Assembly (NCBI GenBank): GCA_905209435.1
Contig: CAJLTE010000021.1
Location: forward strand, 1-37,477
From: an uncultured Blautia sp.
GTDB taxonomy: Bacteria > Bacillota_A > Clostridia > Lachnospirales > Lachnospiraceae
Direction: 5' to 3'
DNA length: 37,477 nt
Position numbers and translations under genes: made by a program
Notes under the pieces: generated by a model
What the model saw: only the letters and a program-made list of their open reading frames with translations
Told to the model about the DNA's origin: nothing
The model's database searches: none
Shown: positions 16,501 through 24,909 of the stretch, in pieces
Position numbering within the stretch: position 1 is the first letter of the stretch
Layout: each line of letters opens with the position of its first letter

Positions 16501-17606
16501 AAAATAAATGGAAAGATATAGCACCGGAAGTACCACATGATTTTCATGAGAAGTTCGAAGAAACCCTGAAATGTATTGAAAAAGATGATACAGCAGATAA
16601 GAGATATAAGAAAAAGAAAATTCGTGTTCGTGTGCTGATCGCAGCCGCAGTGCTTTGTGCCGGTATGGTCGTTACTGTAGCTGCAAATGAGTTTTTTAAA
16701 TGGAATGATCACCTGGTAAAGAGGCTGGAACCATCAGAAGAGCAGCAGGAGACGCTGCAGGAAACAAATTATATCCAGAATATTAATCAGTCAGAGACAC
16801 AGAATGGTGTAACTGTTACTTTAACAGATTCCATACAGGATCAGGGATTTCTGTTTGCATTTTTTGAAGTGAAAACGGATGATGGCATTGTTATGGATGA
16901 TAATACTTCTTTCGAAGAAGTGTTGCATTTCCGGATTGATGGAACGGAAGTGTATGGAGATGACGAAAATCGACTGGGAAGTCTCAGCACGGGAGTAGGA
17001 CAGGATACTTTATTAAAAGAGGACCAAAATTCTGCACATCTTAAATATTTTAATGTTTCTCTTTCCTATGACAGTGATTATGATTTGAGTAACAGAACCG
17101 TTGAAATTTCATTAAAAAACCTTACAGAAGAAGGAAATTATGCAGAGGAAGGGACGGTGCTGACAGAGGGAATATGGAATTTTAAATGGACTTTGGGTAC
17201 AGTGAAAACTCCGGCAAGTCTGGAGGTAAACCGGAAATGTGATTTTGGAGGCTATGAAATCACTGTGAAAAAGATGGAGGTGTCTCCTCTTCTGTGGTCT
17301 CTATATCTTGACTATAATGAGGCTATGAAAGTGTATGATGACGAAAGAAACAGATTTGAGTATACAGGAACTGATTATGGCATGGATCTTTATATCAGGA
17401 CAGATATTGATCAGGTACGTTATGAAGATGGAACCGTCGTGGATTTTGATACAACTATAGGAGGAATCAGCGGTGGTGGAGAAAAACAGGATAAGGAAAA
17501 TGGAGTCCTGATCATCAGAAAAAGTTTTCCCAAACTTGTGGATGTGGATAAGCTTCAGGCAGTGCATTTCAGAAATATTGATCAGTGGCTTGAGGTGCGA
17601 AAATAG
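16494..17606 (+). CDS. Membrane anti-sigma factor, DUF4179 type
   Basis: A 370-residue single-pass protein. Residues 1-44 are cytoplasmic and basic and would hold the sigma factor. About 46-64 is the membrane helix (VLIAAAVLCAGMVVTVAA). The rest is an extracytoplasmic DUF4179-like domain starting at NEFFKWNDHLVKR and NINQSETQNGVTVTLTDSIQ. It has no zinc-binding HxxxCxxC anti-sigma motif, as expected for this type. It overlaps the sigma gene by 7 bases, strong evidence of coupling. The outer domain probably senses an envelope signal; which one is unknown. Confidence 0.88.
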   Translation: MLENKWKDIAPEVPHDFHEKFEETLKCIEKDDTADKRYKKKKIRVRVLIAAAVLCAGMVVTVAANEFFKWNDHLVKRLEPSEEQQETLQETNYIQNINQSETQNGVTVTLTDSIQDQGFLFAFFEVKTDDGIVMDDNTSFEEVLHFRIDGTEVYGDDENRLGSLSTGVGQDTLLKEDQNSAHLKYFNVSLSYDSDYDLSNRTVEISLKNLTEEGNYAEEGTVLTEGIWNFKWTLGTVKTPASLEVNRKCDFGGYEITVKKMEVSPLLWSLYLDYNEAMKVYDDERNRFEYTGTDYGMDLYIRTDIDQVRYEDGTVVDFDTTIGGISGGGEKQDKENGVLIIRKSFPKLVDVDKLQAVHFRNIDQWLEVRK

Positions 17607-17627
17607 AAATGATTGAACGGAAATAGA

Positions 17628-17677
17628 AAAACAGTGATAGTCATGAATTATGAAGTTCATGGCTGTCACTGTTTTTT
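17628..17677 (+). terminator. Terminator of the sigma/anti-sigma operon
   Basis: AAACAGTGATAGTCATGAA pairs with TTCATGGCTGTCACTGTTT, with few wobbles, around an 8-base loop, followed by a T-run. It lies 20 bases past the stop. Confidence 0.92.
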
Positions 17678-17760
17678 CGTTACAGGTATTTTAAATAATA
17701 ATTTACGGTTATTTTTCGTATATAAATTGATGTAATGCAAAATTGTGTGAAATTTTTACA

Positions 17761-18093
17761 TTACTGTCTGGATAGAGCGGCAAGATAGCCTTCCATATAT
17801 GCCTGAACGCGTTTTTTGCCGTAAATATCAAGACTTTTATAAAGGTTAATGACACAGGTTTCATCTTGGGTCAGGTCTGTGATCTGGACGCATTCATGTT
17901 TAACATTTGAAATCCCGAGAATATAATCAATAGGAACCCCAAATATTTCACGCAATCTGATAAGGGATTTAACACTCGGTGAATATTTTCCCTTTTCATA
18001 AGCACTGATTGTTTCCTGAGATACTTCCAGTTCAATACTGAGTCTGACTTGAGTAATCTTTTTTTCTTCTCTTAATTCTTTTATGCGGTTCAT
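17761..18093 (-). CDS. XRE-family transcriptional regulator
   Basis: A 110-residue repressor-like protein. The N-terminal HTH spans about 3-60 (RIKELREEKKITQVRLSIEL, then VSQETISAYEKGKYSPSVKS). The C-terminal part (about 75-110) is helical and probably dimerises. The start is set at 18093 because GAGGAGG (18099-18105, minus strand) lies 5 bases before it; the upstream TTG at 18111 overlaps that site. Two TTACAAG-based palindromes in the adjacent intergenic region are likely operators. It is transcribed away from the kinase-remnant region and may control it and itself. Confidence 0.88.
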   Translation of the reverse strand: MNRIKELREEKKITQVRLSIELEVSQETISAYEKGKYSPSVKSLIRLREIFGVPIDYILGISNVKHECVQITDLTQDETCVINLYKSLDIYGKKRVQAYMEGYLAALSRQ

Positions 18094-18115
18094 GTTTGCC
18101 TCCTCTATCAATATT

Positions 18116-18134
18116 TTACAAGTTATAGTTGTAT
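18116..18134. promoter_or_regulatory. Operator-like palindrome O1
   Basis: TTACAAG-TTATA-GTTGTAT is an imperfect copy of the O2 palindrome 44 bp away (centre to centre, about four helical turns). It overlaps the -35 box of the rightward promoter and lies just upstream of the XRE gene start. Confidence 0.55.
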
Positions 18135-18157
18135 GAAATAGAAGCTGGTGATATACT
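18129..18157 (+). promoter_or_regulatory. Rightward promoter between the two operators
   Basis: TTGTAT (18129-18134) and TATACT (18152-18157), 17 bp apart, point towards the kinase-remnant region. O1 covers the -35 box and O2 starts 2 bp after the -10, so binding would block it. The leader to the first gene is about 260 bases and AT-rich with no feature I can name. Confidence 0.6.
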
Positions 18158-18159
18158 TT

Positions 18160-18178
18160 TTACAAGCTGAACTTGTAA
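18160..18178. promoter_or_regulatory. Operator-like palindrome O2
   Basis: TTACAAG-CTGAA-CTTGTAA is a perfect 7-bp inverted repeat with a 5-bp centre, suited to a dimeric HTH protein. Confidence 0.65.
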
Positions 18179-18425
18179 TTGTAGAAGAATAACTAGAAAA
18201 AGAATTCGTTTTTATAATTCCGTAAACAAATTTTCAAGAGAAATGTTTATTTTTTTACATAGATGCAGAAGATTTTTTGAGATGATTCCAATTGTTTTTA
18301 TTAAGTCGAATAAATAGAGCTTTTCCTATGGAATCTTTATGTTAATTACATAATTTTTTCGCGGTTCTATAGTGGGAAAGTTGAGTTGGTAACTATTGAA
18401 TAAAGGGAAATGGAGAAAAAGAAAA

Positions 18426-18593
18426 ATGAAATTATGTATGGGTTGTATGCAAGAAATGGATGATCAGGAAGTAATATGTCCTAATTGTGGATACACAGAG
18501 GGGACTTTGCAATCAGAATCTTATTATCTGATTGCTGGAACGGTTCTTGCGCGAAGATATATAGTGGGAAAGGTACTTGGCTATGGTGGATGA
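18426..18593 (+). pseudogene. Serine/threonine protein kinase remnant (zinc ribbon and start of glycine loop)
   Basis: The 55 residues begin with a zinc ribbon (MKLCMGC with C4, C7; CPNC with C18, C21). They continue into AGTVLARRYIVGKVLGYGG, the entry to a Hanks-type kinase domain, then hit a stop right at the glycine loop. Full-length relatives continue with the whole kinase domain and usually a membrane helix and outer domain. Here everything after the loop is missing and the next frame (18583) continues with unrelated-looking sequence. A deletion joined the two out of frame. The start at 18426 is 10 bases from a GGAG; an in-frame ATG at 18396 is the alternative. Confidence 0.8.
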
Positions 18594-19905
18594 GGGAAAT
18601 GCAGATGGTAACTTTCATTTAAGAGACAGTCTTTATGATGAAGATTGGAATGAGATTATTTTGTATGAAGAAAGGGGCACTGAAGATGAAAATGAGGCTA
18701 TCTATACAGCTTATACAAATAATGAAGAACGACAGCTGACAATGAGTGAGTATGATGAAGAAATTTCTAATCTATATGATAATTGTACTATGACGGAAGC
18801 GGTAGCGGAGATGTCGGGTGACCCAGAAACAACTCAGATAGATAAGCAGGGAATATTAGATTTTTTGCAGTCGTTGAGCTCAACGAAAGATTCAGGAACT
18901 GAAGCGGAAATTCAGAATGGTACAGTTACCGGTTATCCTGAGTATGATGAAATAATACGTCAATATTATCAGGGAATGATTTCGAAGTGGTCTATGAATG
19001 AGTTTAGTGAAAAAAATTTGTGTTATCTGGCAGGTTTGGAAATGAGCGGTGCAGACAATTTAGGATACTGTCTTATGGATATTAACGGAGACGGTATAGA
19101 TGAATTGGTAATAGGAAATGCGGGTGATAATCCATATACCGGAATGTTTTTTGATATGTATACAATCGTTGAGGGACAAAGGGTATTAGTTGCGTCGAGC
19201 GGAGAACGTGACAGATATTATGTATGTGAAGATTATACGATTGCAAATGAAGGGTCTGGCGGTGCATCTAATTCTGTTTGGAATTATTATGAGTTTGTTT
19301 CTGGTCAGTTAGAATTAAAAGAAGGAGTGTTTTTTGATGCTTATACTCATCCGGAAAATCCCTGGTTTTATACCACAACGAGTACGGTAGAAGATTATTC
19401 CACTCCGGTTTCAGAAGAAGAGGCACGAACTTTTATTGATAAATATACATATATGAATATTCCATATATATTGCTGAAAGAAATCAATTTTGGAAACTAT
19501 GGACAAACTGAAACAACATCTTCCGTACAGAATGCAGAACAAAAAGAGCAGACATCTTCCACACAACAGGAAAAGACTAAAATAGAAGAAACAGAACAAC
19601 AGGCAGCTGCTATTGAGGCAGAAATAAGTGAAAATACAGGTATATCTGATGAAGAATATACACAGAAACTAAATCAGTTGTATGAACTTTGGGACAAGGT
19701 TCTAAATGATGTGTGGGCGGACTTAAAGAATACGCTTCCATCAGAAGAAATGGATGTTCTTACGCAAGAAGAAATAGAATGGATTAACAGTAAGGAGAAT
19801 ACTATAAATTCTATCAGAAATGTGTCTGAGACAGATGCTCTTATTAAGGCAGCAGAACTCACAAAGGAAAGGGTATATGTATTGCTTGACAGATTGGGAT
19901 ATTGA
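18583..19905 (+). CDS. LprI/DUF1311-like protein lacking a signal peptide, probably a 3' gene fragment
   Basis: About 440 residues. The C-terminal 85 residues match the lysozyme-inhibitor LprI/DUF1311 pattern (YTQKLNQLYELWDKVLNDVW to ERVYVLLDRL). The middle has a calcium-binding-like DINGDGIDELVIG at about 166-178 typical of extracellular proteins. A low-complexity Q/E/T-rich linker lies near 305-345. No signal peptide or membrane helix is present although the composition is that of an exported domain. The frame overlaps the kinase remnant by 11 bases. Most likely it is the outer part of a kinase or secreted protein whose front was deleted. Whether it is translated is doubtful, though the frame is intact over 1.3 kb. 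Confidence 0.7.
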   Translation: MVDEGNADGNFHLRDSLYDEDWNEIILYEERGTEDENEAIYTAYTNNEERQLTMSEYDEEISNLYDNCTMTEAVAEMSGDPETTQIDKQGILDFLQSLSSTKDSGTEAEIQNGTVTGYPEYDEIIRQYYQGMISKWSMNEFSEKNLCYLAGLEMSGADNLGYCLMDINGDGIDELVIGNAGDNPYTGMFFDMYTIVEGQRVLVASSGERDRYYVCEDYTIANEGSGGASNSVWNYYEFVSGQLELKEGVFFDAYTHPENPWFYTTTSTVEDYSTPVSEEEARTFIDKYTYMNIPYILLKEINFGNYGQTETTSSVQNAEQKEQTSSTQQEKTKIEETEQQAAAIEAEISENTGISDEEYTQKLNQLYELWDKVLNDVWADLKNTLPSEEMDVLTQEEIEWINSKENTINSIRNVSETDALIKAAELTKERVYVLLDRLGY

Positions 19906-19933
19906 TTTCCTGTCAGTTTGCAGGGGTAAATTA

Positions 19934-20080
19934 TTGTTACTGTTCACACGCAACTGTTCCGCGAGGTGTTTTGGCATGAATATGCCAAAATCCCGAGACA
20001 TACGGCGCGAATTTATGCGATTAGCATAAATTCTGTGCATCGCGAAGCGTGTTACTGGGCACGGAGTGAACAGCAACAAA
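19934..20080. repeat. Dispersed palindromic repeat, copy B (full length)
   Basis: The ends TTGTTACTGTTCAC and GTGAACAGCAACAA are inverted repeats. Inside are two perfect hairpins: TTTTGGCAT / ATGCCAAAA (19969-19990) and GAATTTATGC / GCATAAATTC (20009-20033), plus CCGAGACATAC shared with copy A. The intervening arms are also partly complementary, so the 147-bp unit can fold on itself. No stable coding frame. It fills the gap before the HTH gene. Confidence 0.75.
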
Positions 20081-20213
20081 TTATTATACATTCAGAGGAA
20101 ATGAAAGAAGTAATTTGCGTAAAAGAGCACTATACATTATACTGTTATTTATATAAGCCGTGTTTTGGGCTTTATAAAATTGAAAATACTCTGAACAGGA
20201 GAAACTTATACAT

Positions 20214-21632
20214 ATGTCTAAATTCAGCAACTACCTAAAAAGTTTGATCAATAACAGCGGAGAGTCCGTATCTGCAATAGCGAGGAATATTAATGTTGAA
20301 AGAACGTTGCTACACAAGGCTATGACCGGGGACAGGACGTTGCCGTATCCGGCAGTCAGGGCTCTTGCCGCTTACCTTAATATGCCTATAGATGAACGAC
20401 AGGAGTTCTTTCGGTTATATGATATTCACCTTCAGGGAGAGGAAGCTTATGAAAACCGGCAGGCGGTCTGTGAGTTATTAAATACATTATCATCCCTTAG
20501 TTTAATAATGCCCCCGCCGCCGGAGGTCGGTTCTATTTCAATGACCGGACAGCTTATTCGAGGTGAACATGCAGTACATAGCGCAATACGATCGGTATTG
20601 ATTTATGAAACGTCTCATATAACAGATCCTGAGTTTTTATTATTTATTCCGGACAAGTTAAATATTACGATGGAACTTATGGAGCTGTGGCTGAATGAGA
20701 GACATTTTCAGGTTACGGAGCTTCTTTCGTTGCGTTCTGTGCGTAATGTTACTAACAGGCAGAACCTGGAGAAATTAAGTTCTGTGATTCCGTTGTGTCT
20801 GGCTTCGCGTGGAAATTATAAGCCTTATTATTTTACAGAAGCAGTTGGGGCGCTTGGGGTATCACCTATGTGCCATTATATTATTACACCGAATTATCTG
20901 ATACAGATTTCAGAGGACCTGACCACTGCTCAAATTCGAAATGATCCGGAACTTATAACATATTACAGTAATTGGTTCAAAACTTTAATTCAGAATTTTG
21001 ATCCATTGGCACGATGCAGTTCCAATATCATGGAAGTGCTGATGGAATATATAAGGGGTACATCTCCGGATGCTTTACAGGTGATTATGTCACAGCCATG
21101 TCCGGGGCGGTACATTACAGAAAATGTAATACAGAAATACCTGAATAGTGATGATATGCCTTATGATCAGATGTATCAGCTTGTGGAAAATCATTTTTCA
21201 GTTTTGCGTCAGATCGAAAAGAATTATGTGACTATTTTTACGGAAAAAGGACTGGAAGATTTGATCCGGAGCTGTGTACTTCAGGATCTGCCGCCGCAAT
21301 ACGTTCCTCCATTGGATTCTGCTGATATTAAGAGCATGCTTCAGTCATTGTATGAGGAAATTGATAAAGGTACAGTTGAAGGACTGATCGTCCGCCCGAC
21401 ATATCTTAAAATACCGGATTATCTTAGTTTTTATATGGCTCCGGAAACAGGGATTCACATTTATACTACGAATGCATTTATTTATGGTGCATATTGCTGT
21501 GATATCCATATTGCGGAAACTTCAATATGTAAAATGTTTTCAGATTTTGTTCAGGGATTGCCAGGCAGCCCTATGGTTTACTCAAAAGAAGAAACATTGG
21601 GATTACTCAGACAATATATCGACAGGATATAG
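20214..21632 (+). CDS. HTH-domain protein of unknown function
   Basis: A 472-residue soluble protein. Residues about 5-60 are a Cro/CI-like helix-turn-helix (YLKSLINNSGESVSAIARNI, VERTLLHKAMTGDRTLP). The other 400 residues have no motif I recognise. They contain a mid region with PPPPEVGSISMTGQLIRGEH and a helical end with GLLRQYIDRI. It could be a regulator with a large ligand or partner domain. AGGAG (20197-20201) precedes the ATG. A 145-bp copy of its 3' end recurs at 22753, after the secreted-protein gene. Repeat copy B lies directly upstream. The family seems confined to its relatives; function unknown. Confidence 0.85.
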   Translation: MSKFSNYLKSLINNSGESVSAIARNINVERTLLHKAMTGDRTLPYPAVRALAAYLNMPIDERQEFFRLYDIHLQGEEAYENRQAVCELLNTLSSLSLIMPPPPEVGSISMTGQLIRGEHAVHSAIRSVLIYETSHITDPEFLLFIPDKLNITMELMELWLNERHFQVTELLSLRSVRNVTNRQNLEKLSSVIPLCLASRGNYKPYYFTEAVGALGVSPMCHYIITPNYLIQISEDLTTAQIRNDPELITYYSNWFKTLIQNFDPLARCSSNIMEVLMEYIRGTSPDALQVIMSQPCPGRYITENVIQKYLNSDDMPYDQMYQLVENHFSVLRQIEKNYVTIFTEKGLEDLIRSCVLQDLPPQYVPPLDSADIKSMLQSLYEEIDKGTVEGLIVRPTYLKIPDYLSFYMAPETGIHIYTTNAFIYGAYCCDIHIAETSICKMFSDFVQGLPGSPMVYSKEETLGLLRQYIDRI

Positions 21633-21743
21633 CTTTAAACTGTGACAGAAAGCATGCCATATTTTGCACAAAACCAGTCACAGCTTGTAATATCTTCCAA
21701 TATGTTTAAAATGGAAATACGCTCATCGTTCCTGAGCCGGAAG
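21600..21743. repeat. Duplicated segment, copy 1 (3' end of the HTH gene and downstream)
   Basis: The last codons of the HTH gene and about 110 bases after it recur at 22753-22897 with roughly 90% identity. It includes CTGTGAC / GTCACAG, an inverted repeat (about 21640-21683) that may act as a weak transcription end signal. Confidence 0.9.
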
Positions 21744-21791
21744 CGGATTGCGAATATCCGCTTGACATGAAAAAAGATGGAGGTATTATTT

Positions 21792-22730
21792 TTGTACAGA
21801 AAGAGAACAAAAAGATTATTTTTTGGAGCATTATGTTCAATGCTTATAACGCTATCGACGGTACCGGTCTATGCACTGAATGATATATCAAAGCCGGCCC
21901 AGACACCGGTGGAGCTGGAGAAAATAGGAGTTGAAAGCTGGGAGTCCTGGAAAGAAGGAAATGGCGGCGAATATTCAGATTGGATAGGTGTTTATTATGC
22001 AGAGGGTACTGGACTGGAGCTTCAGATCACCTGTCAGCATTTAAGAGGAAGCGGCGGTTTTACAGCAGATGAGAATGGGAATCCGTATATACTAATGCAG
22101 TTAAACGACTATGGAAGTGGACAAACTCTTATTTATGGTGATATTAATGAAAGTGGAGAAAATCAGTATAGTACATTAGATTCTAATATTACATTAACCA
22201 GAACAGGAAAAGGCAAAATACAGGTTGAGTTTTCACAGGATCAGATTAACAGTTGGAATGCGGATAATATGTATCTTTATATGGATCTTACTTCTGCTGA
22301 ATTTGCAGATGTGGAGATGCTGGAAAAAGATCCAGCAGAAAACAATTGGGAAGGTACTTATCTGGATGACAGCAATGTGGTATCCAGTAATACATCTACG
22401 TTGTATGCTTTCAAACAGTTATATGGCACATCCGATTATTTTTGCTACATGACATTTCTGCAGTATGGAGATGAAACTGGCAGCAGATATTATTTTTATA
22501 CGGAAAAGGGAGATAAACTGGTTCATGCTCAGCTGCCTGGTGTTGTATCGTCGGAAGTTACGTATGAATGTTTTGGAAAAGATGACAGTGGAGCATTGTG
22601 CAGACCAATTTCTACTATTCCGGAGAGTCAGATCGATCAACCTTTAAATTTGAATGATCTGGAAGGAAGGTATGAACAATTATCGAATCATCCACAGTGG
22701 GAAGATGATGTCGATGGATATTTTAGGTAG
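21792..22730 (+). CDS. Secreted protein with three short beta-repeat units
   Basis: A 312-residue exported protein. A GGAGGT site (21779-21784) lies 7 bases before TTG at 21792, so that is taken as the start instead of ATG 21777, which overlaps the site. Residues 1-28 form a signal peptide ending VYA. The mature part has related units starting DWIGVYYAEGTGLELQ, NNWEGTYLDDSNVV and NDLEGRYEQL; the third is cut off by the stop. The units resemble small lipocalin-like beta barrels. I see no anchor motif. It follows the HTH gene and lies between the two duplicated segments. Function unknown. Confidence 0.82.
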   Translation: MYRKRTKRLFFGALCSMLITLSTVPVYALNDISKPAQTPVELEKIGVESWESWKEGNGGEYSDWIGVYYAEGTGLELQITCQHLRGSGGFTADENGNPYILMQLNDYGSGQTLIYGDINESGENQYSTLDSNITLTRTGKGKIQVEFSQDQINSWNADNMYLYMDLTSAEFADVEMLEKDPAENNWEGTYLDDSNVVSSNTSTLYAFKQLYGTSDYFCYMTFLQYGDETGSRYYFYTEKGDKLVHAQLPGVVSSEVTYECFGKDDSGALCRPISTIPESQIDQPLNLNDLEGRYEQLSNHPQWEDDVDGYFR

Positions 22731-22752
22731 AAATAAAAAATATTATCCTGCA

Positions 22753-22897
22753 GGATTGCTCAGACAATATATCGACAGGATATAGCTTTAAACTGTGACA
22801 GAAAATATGTCATATTTTGCACAAAACCAGTCACAGCTTGTAATATCTTCCAAATATGTTTAAAATAAACATACAATCATTGTTCCTGAACCGGAAG
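22753..22897 (+). pseudogene. Duplicated segment, copy 2: remnant 3' end of a second HTH gene
   Basis: Reads GLLRQYIDRI then TAG in frame, identical in protein to the end of the 472-residue gene, with only a silent TTA/TTG change. About 110 bases of 3' flank follow, differing at a dozen places. Nothing of the gene body precedes it. This looks like what is left of a tandem paralogue after deletion. Confidence 0.8.
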
Positions 22898-22980
22898 TGA
22901 TTTCGGTGTGGGAGGGATGGTTGGGATCGTGAGGTAATTTCCGAAACGGCGTTGGAAGAAAAAGATTAAATATTTAACTG

Positions 22981-23030
22981 AAAAGGCAAGGTCTGAACAA
23001 CGAAACATAGTTCGGACCTTGTCTTTTGTT
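22981..23030 (+). terminator. Terminator of the accessory block
   Basis: AAGGCAAGGTCTGAAC pairs with GTTCGGACCTTGTCTT (two wobbles) around a 12-base loop, followed by TTGTTTT. The rest of 22900-23285 holds only the promoter below and a GTAACTGTTCA half-site of the dispersed repeat (23181-23191). Confidence 0.85.
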
Positions 23031-23125
23031 TTGGAAGATTTTTACTGAATTAAGCAAGTAGCCCATATGGAGGTTAGTAAATATACAATTGACTGAAATG
23101 ACAGTGGAAAATGGAAATAAAGGTA

Positions 23126-23154
23126 GAGACAAAAGTGGAAAAATCGTGTACAAT
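23126..23154 (+). promoter_or_regulatory. Promoter upstream of the Sua5 gene
   Basis: GAGACA (23126-23131) and TACAAT (23149-23154) with a 17-bp spacer, 131 bp before the gene. A TAACTGT / ACAGTTA inverted repeat (23182-23207) lies in the leader. Confidence 0.5.
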
Positions 23155-23285
23155 AGCTTTTGTGGAATAATAAAATAAATGTAACTGTTCATTACCTTCA
23201 CAGTTATGAGTCAGAGTACTTCATAGGACAGTGGACTGCTGAATAGTTACAAACAAATTACGTATATAAAGAAGGCAGGAAAATA

Positions 23286-24341
23286 ATGAAAGCAGAAGTT
23301 GTATCCATGATTGCGGATAAGCTTGATATGGAAGCCATTCAGCGTGGTGGAGAAATTTTGAAACAGGGTGGTCTGGTTGCGTTTCCTACGGAGACTGTAT
23401 ATGGTCTTGGAGGAGATGCGTTGAATCCGCAGGCATCTATGAAGATTTATGCAGCCAAGGGCAGACCGTCAGACAATCCTCTGATCGTGCATATTGCGGA
23501 ATTTGATAAGTTGGCACCTATTGTGGCCGAAGTTCCGGAGAAGGCGAAGATTCTGGCCAGGAAGTACTGGCCGGGACCACTTACTATGATTTTACCGAAG
23601 TCTGATCTGGTGCCGAGGGAGACTACAGGAGGACTGGACAGTGTGGCTGTTCGTTTCCCAAGTGACAGGATCGCTCAGGAACTGATCAAAGCAGCCGGCG
23701 GTTATGTGGCTGCACCAAGTGCGAATACTTCCGGCAGACCAAGTCCTACAACTGCACAGCATGTGGAAGAGGATCTTGGCGAGGCTATTGAGATGATCAT
23801 TGACGGAGGCCAGGTGGGAATTGGTCTTGAGTCTACGATCGTGGATTTCACAGAGGATGTTCCGGTTGTTTTACGTCCGGGTTATATTTCTCTGGAAATG
23901 CTTCAGGAGACTTTGGGTGATGTGCGGATGGACAAAGGGCTGATCGCAGCTGACAGTAAGATTCGTCCGAAAGCACCGGGAATGAAGTATCGTCATTATG
24001 CGCCGAAAGCTGATCTGGCAATCGTTGAGGGGACAGAAGAAGCGGTTGTGAAGAAGATCAATGAGCTGGCAGCAGAGGCGAAAGCCCACGGAGAACAGGT
24101 TGGTATCATTGCGACAGATGAAACGAAAGACAGATATCCGGAGGGACTGGTAGTAAGTATCGGCAGCCGGAAAGAAGAGGAGACGATTGCTCATCATCTG
24201 TATGAAGTGCTTCGTGACTTTGACCAGAGCGCGGTTAAGTCCATTTATTCAGAAGCATTTTATACACCGAGAATGGGACAGGCTATTATGAACCGTCTGC
24301 TGAAGGCAGCAGGTCATAAGATAATTCGAGTAGGGGAATAA
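23286..24341 (+). CDS. sua5: L-threonylcarbamoyladenylate synthase, Sua5 type
   Basis: A 351-residue cytoplasmic enzyme that makes threonylcarbamoyl-AMP from threonine, bicarbonate and ATP for the t6A modification of tRNAs reading ANN codons. The TsaC domain covers about 14-215 (GGLVAFPTETVYGLGGDA, KGRPSDNPLIVHI, APSANTSGRPSPT). A conserved linker with PGMKYRHYAPKA follows, then the C-terminal Sua5 domain (about 240-350). The long form distinguishes it from short TsaC. It is followed by rpiB and the dCMP deaminase gene, the same order as ywlC-rpiB neighbourhoods in other Firmicutes. GCAGGAAA precedes the ATG. Confidence 0.95.
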   Translation: MKAEVVSMIADKLDMEAIQRGGEILKQGGLVAFPTETVYGLGGDALNPQASMKIYAAKGRPSDNPLIVHIAEFDKLAPIVAEVPEKAKILARKYWPGPLTMILPKSDLVPRETTGGLDSVAVRFPSDRIAQELIKAAGGYVAAPSANTSGRPSPTTAQHVEEDLGEAIEMIIDGGQVGIGLESTIVDFTEDVPVVLRPGYISLEMLQETLGDVRMDKGLIAADSKIRPKAPGMKYRHYAPKADLAIVEGTEEAVVKKINELAAEAKAHGEQVGIIATDETKDRYPEGLVVSIGSRKEEETIAHHLYEVLRDFDQSAVKSIYSEAFYTPRMGQAIMNRLLKAAGHKIIRVGE

Positions 24342-24444
24342 GTATTACTGATCATGAAGAAAACCGTAACGGGTAAGTATTGTATAAAAACAGAGAAAGG
24401 TCAGAAGGAAATATAAATAAATTAATTTCAGGAGGAAAAAAGGA

Positions 24445-24876
24445 ATGATAGCTTTAGGATGTGATCACGGAGGATATGAACTGAAACTGGAGATCAGAAA
24501 ATATCTGGATGAGAAAGGAATTGAGTACAAAGATTATGGATGCGACAGCACTGCTTCCGTAGATTATCCGGTATATGCAAAGAAGGTTGCACATGCAATT
24601 CTTGACGGTGAATGCGAGAAGGGTATCCTGATCTGCGGAACCGGTATCGGAATTTCTATTACAGCAAACAAGATCAAAGGAATCAGAGCTGCAGTCTGCA
24701 CAGACTGCTTTACTGCAGAGGCTACAAGACTTCACAATGATGCAAATATCCTTGCACTTGGCGGAAGAGTTGTAGGTCCTGGACTTGCTGTCAAGATTGT
24801 AGATACTTTCTTAAATACACCATTCTCCAATGATGAGAGACATATCAGAAGAATCAATCAGATGGAGACAGAATAA
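24445..24876 (+). CDS. rpiB: Ribose-5-phosphate isomerase B
   Basis: A 143-residue enzyme of the RpiB/LacA family that interconverts ribose 5-phosphate and ribulose 5-phosphate in the pentose phosphate pathway. The N-terminal MIALGCDHGGYELK and the active-site region ILICGTGIGISITANK (cysteine near residue 65) are typical, as is the RLHNDANILALGGR segment. Length matches the family. AGGAGG lies upstream of the ATG. It is probably cotranscribed with the dCMP deaminase gene 33 bases further on. Confidence 0.95.
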   Translation: MIALGCDHGGYELKLEIRKYLDEKGIEYKDYGCDSTASVDYPVYAKKVAHAILDGECEKGILICGTGIGISITANKIKGIRAAVCTDCFTAEATRLHNDANILALGGRVVGPGLAVKIVDTFLNTPFSNDERHIRRINQMETE

Positions 24877-24909
24877 TCTCTGGCTATCTTTAACAGGGGG
24901 CACAGAAAT

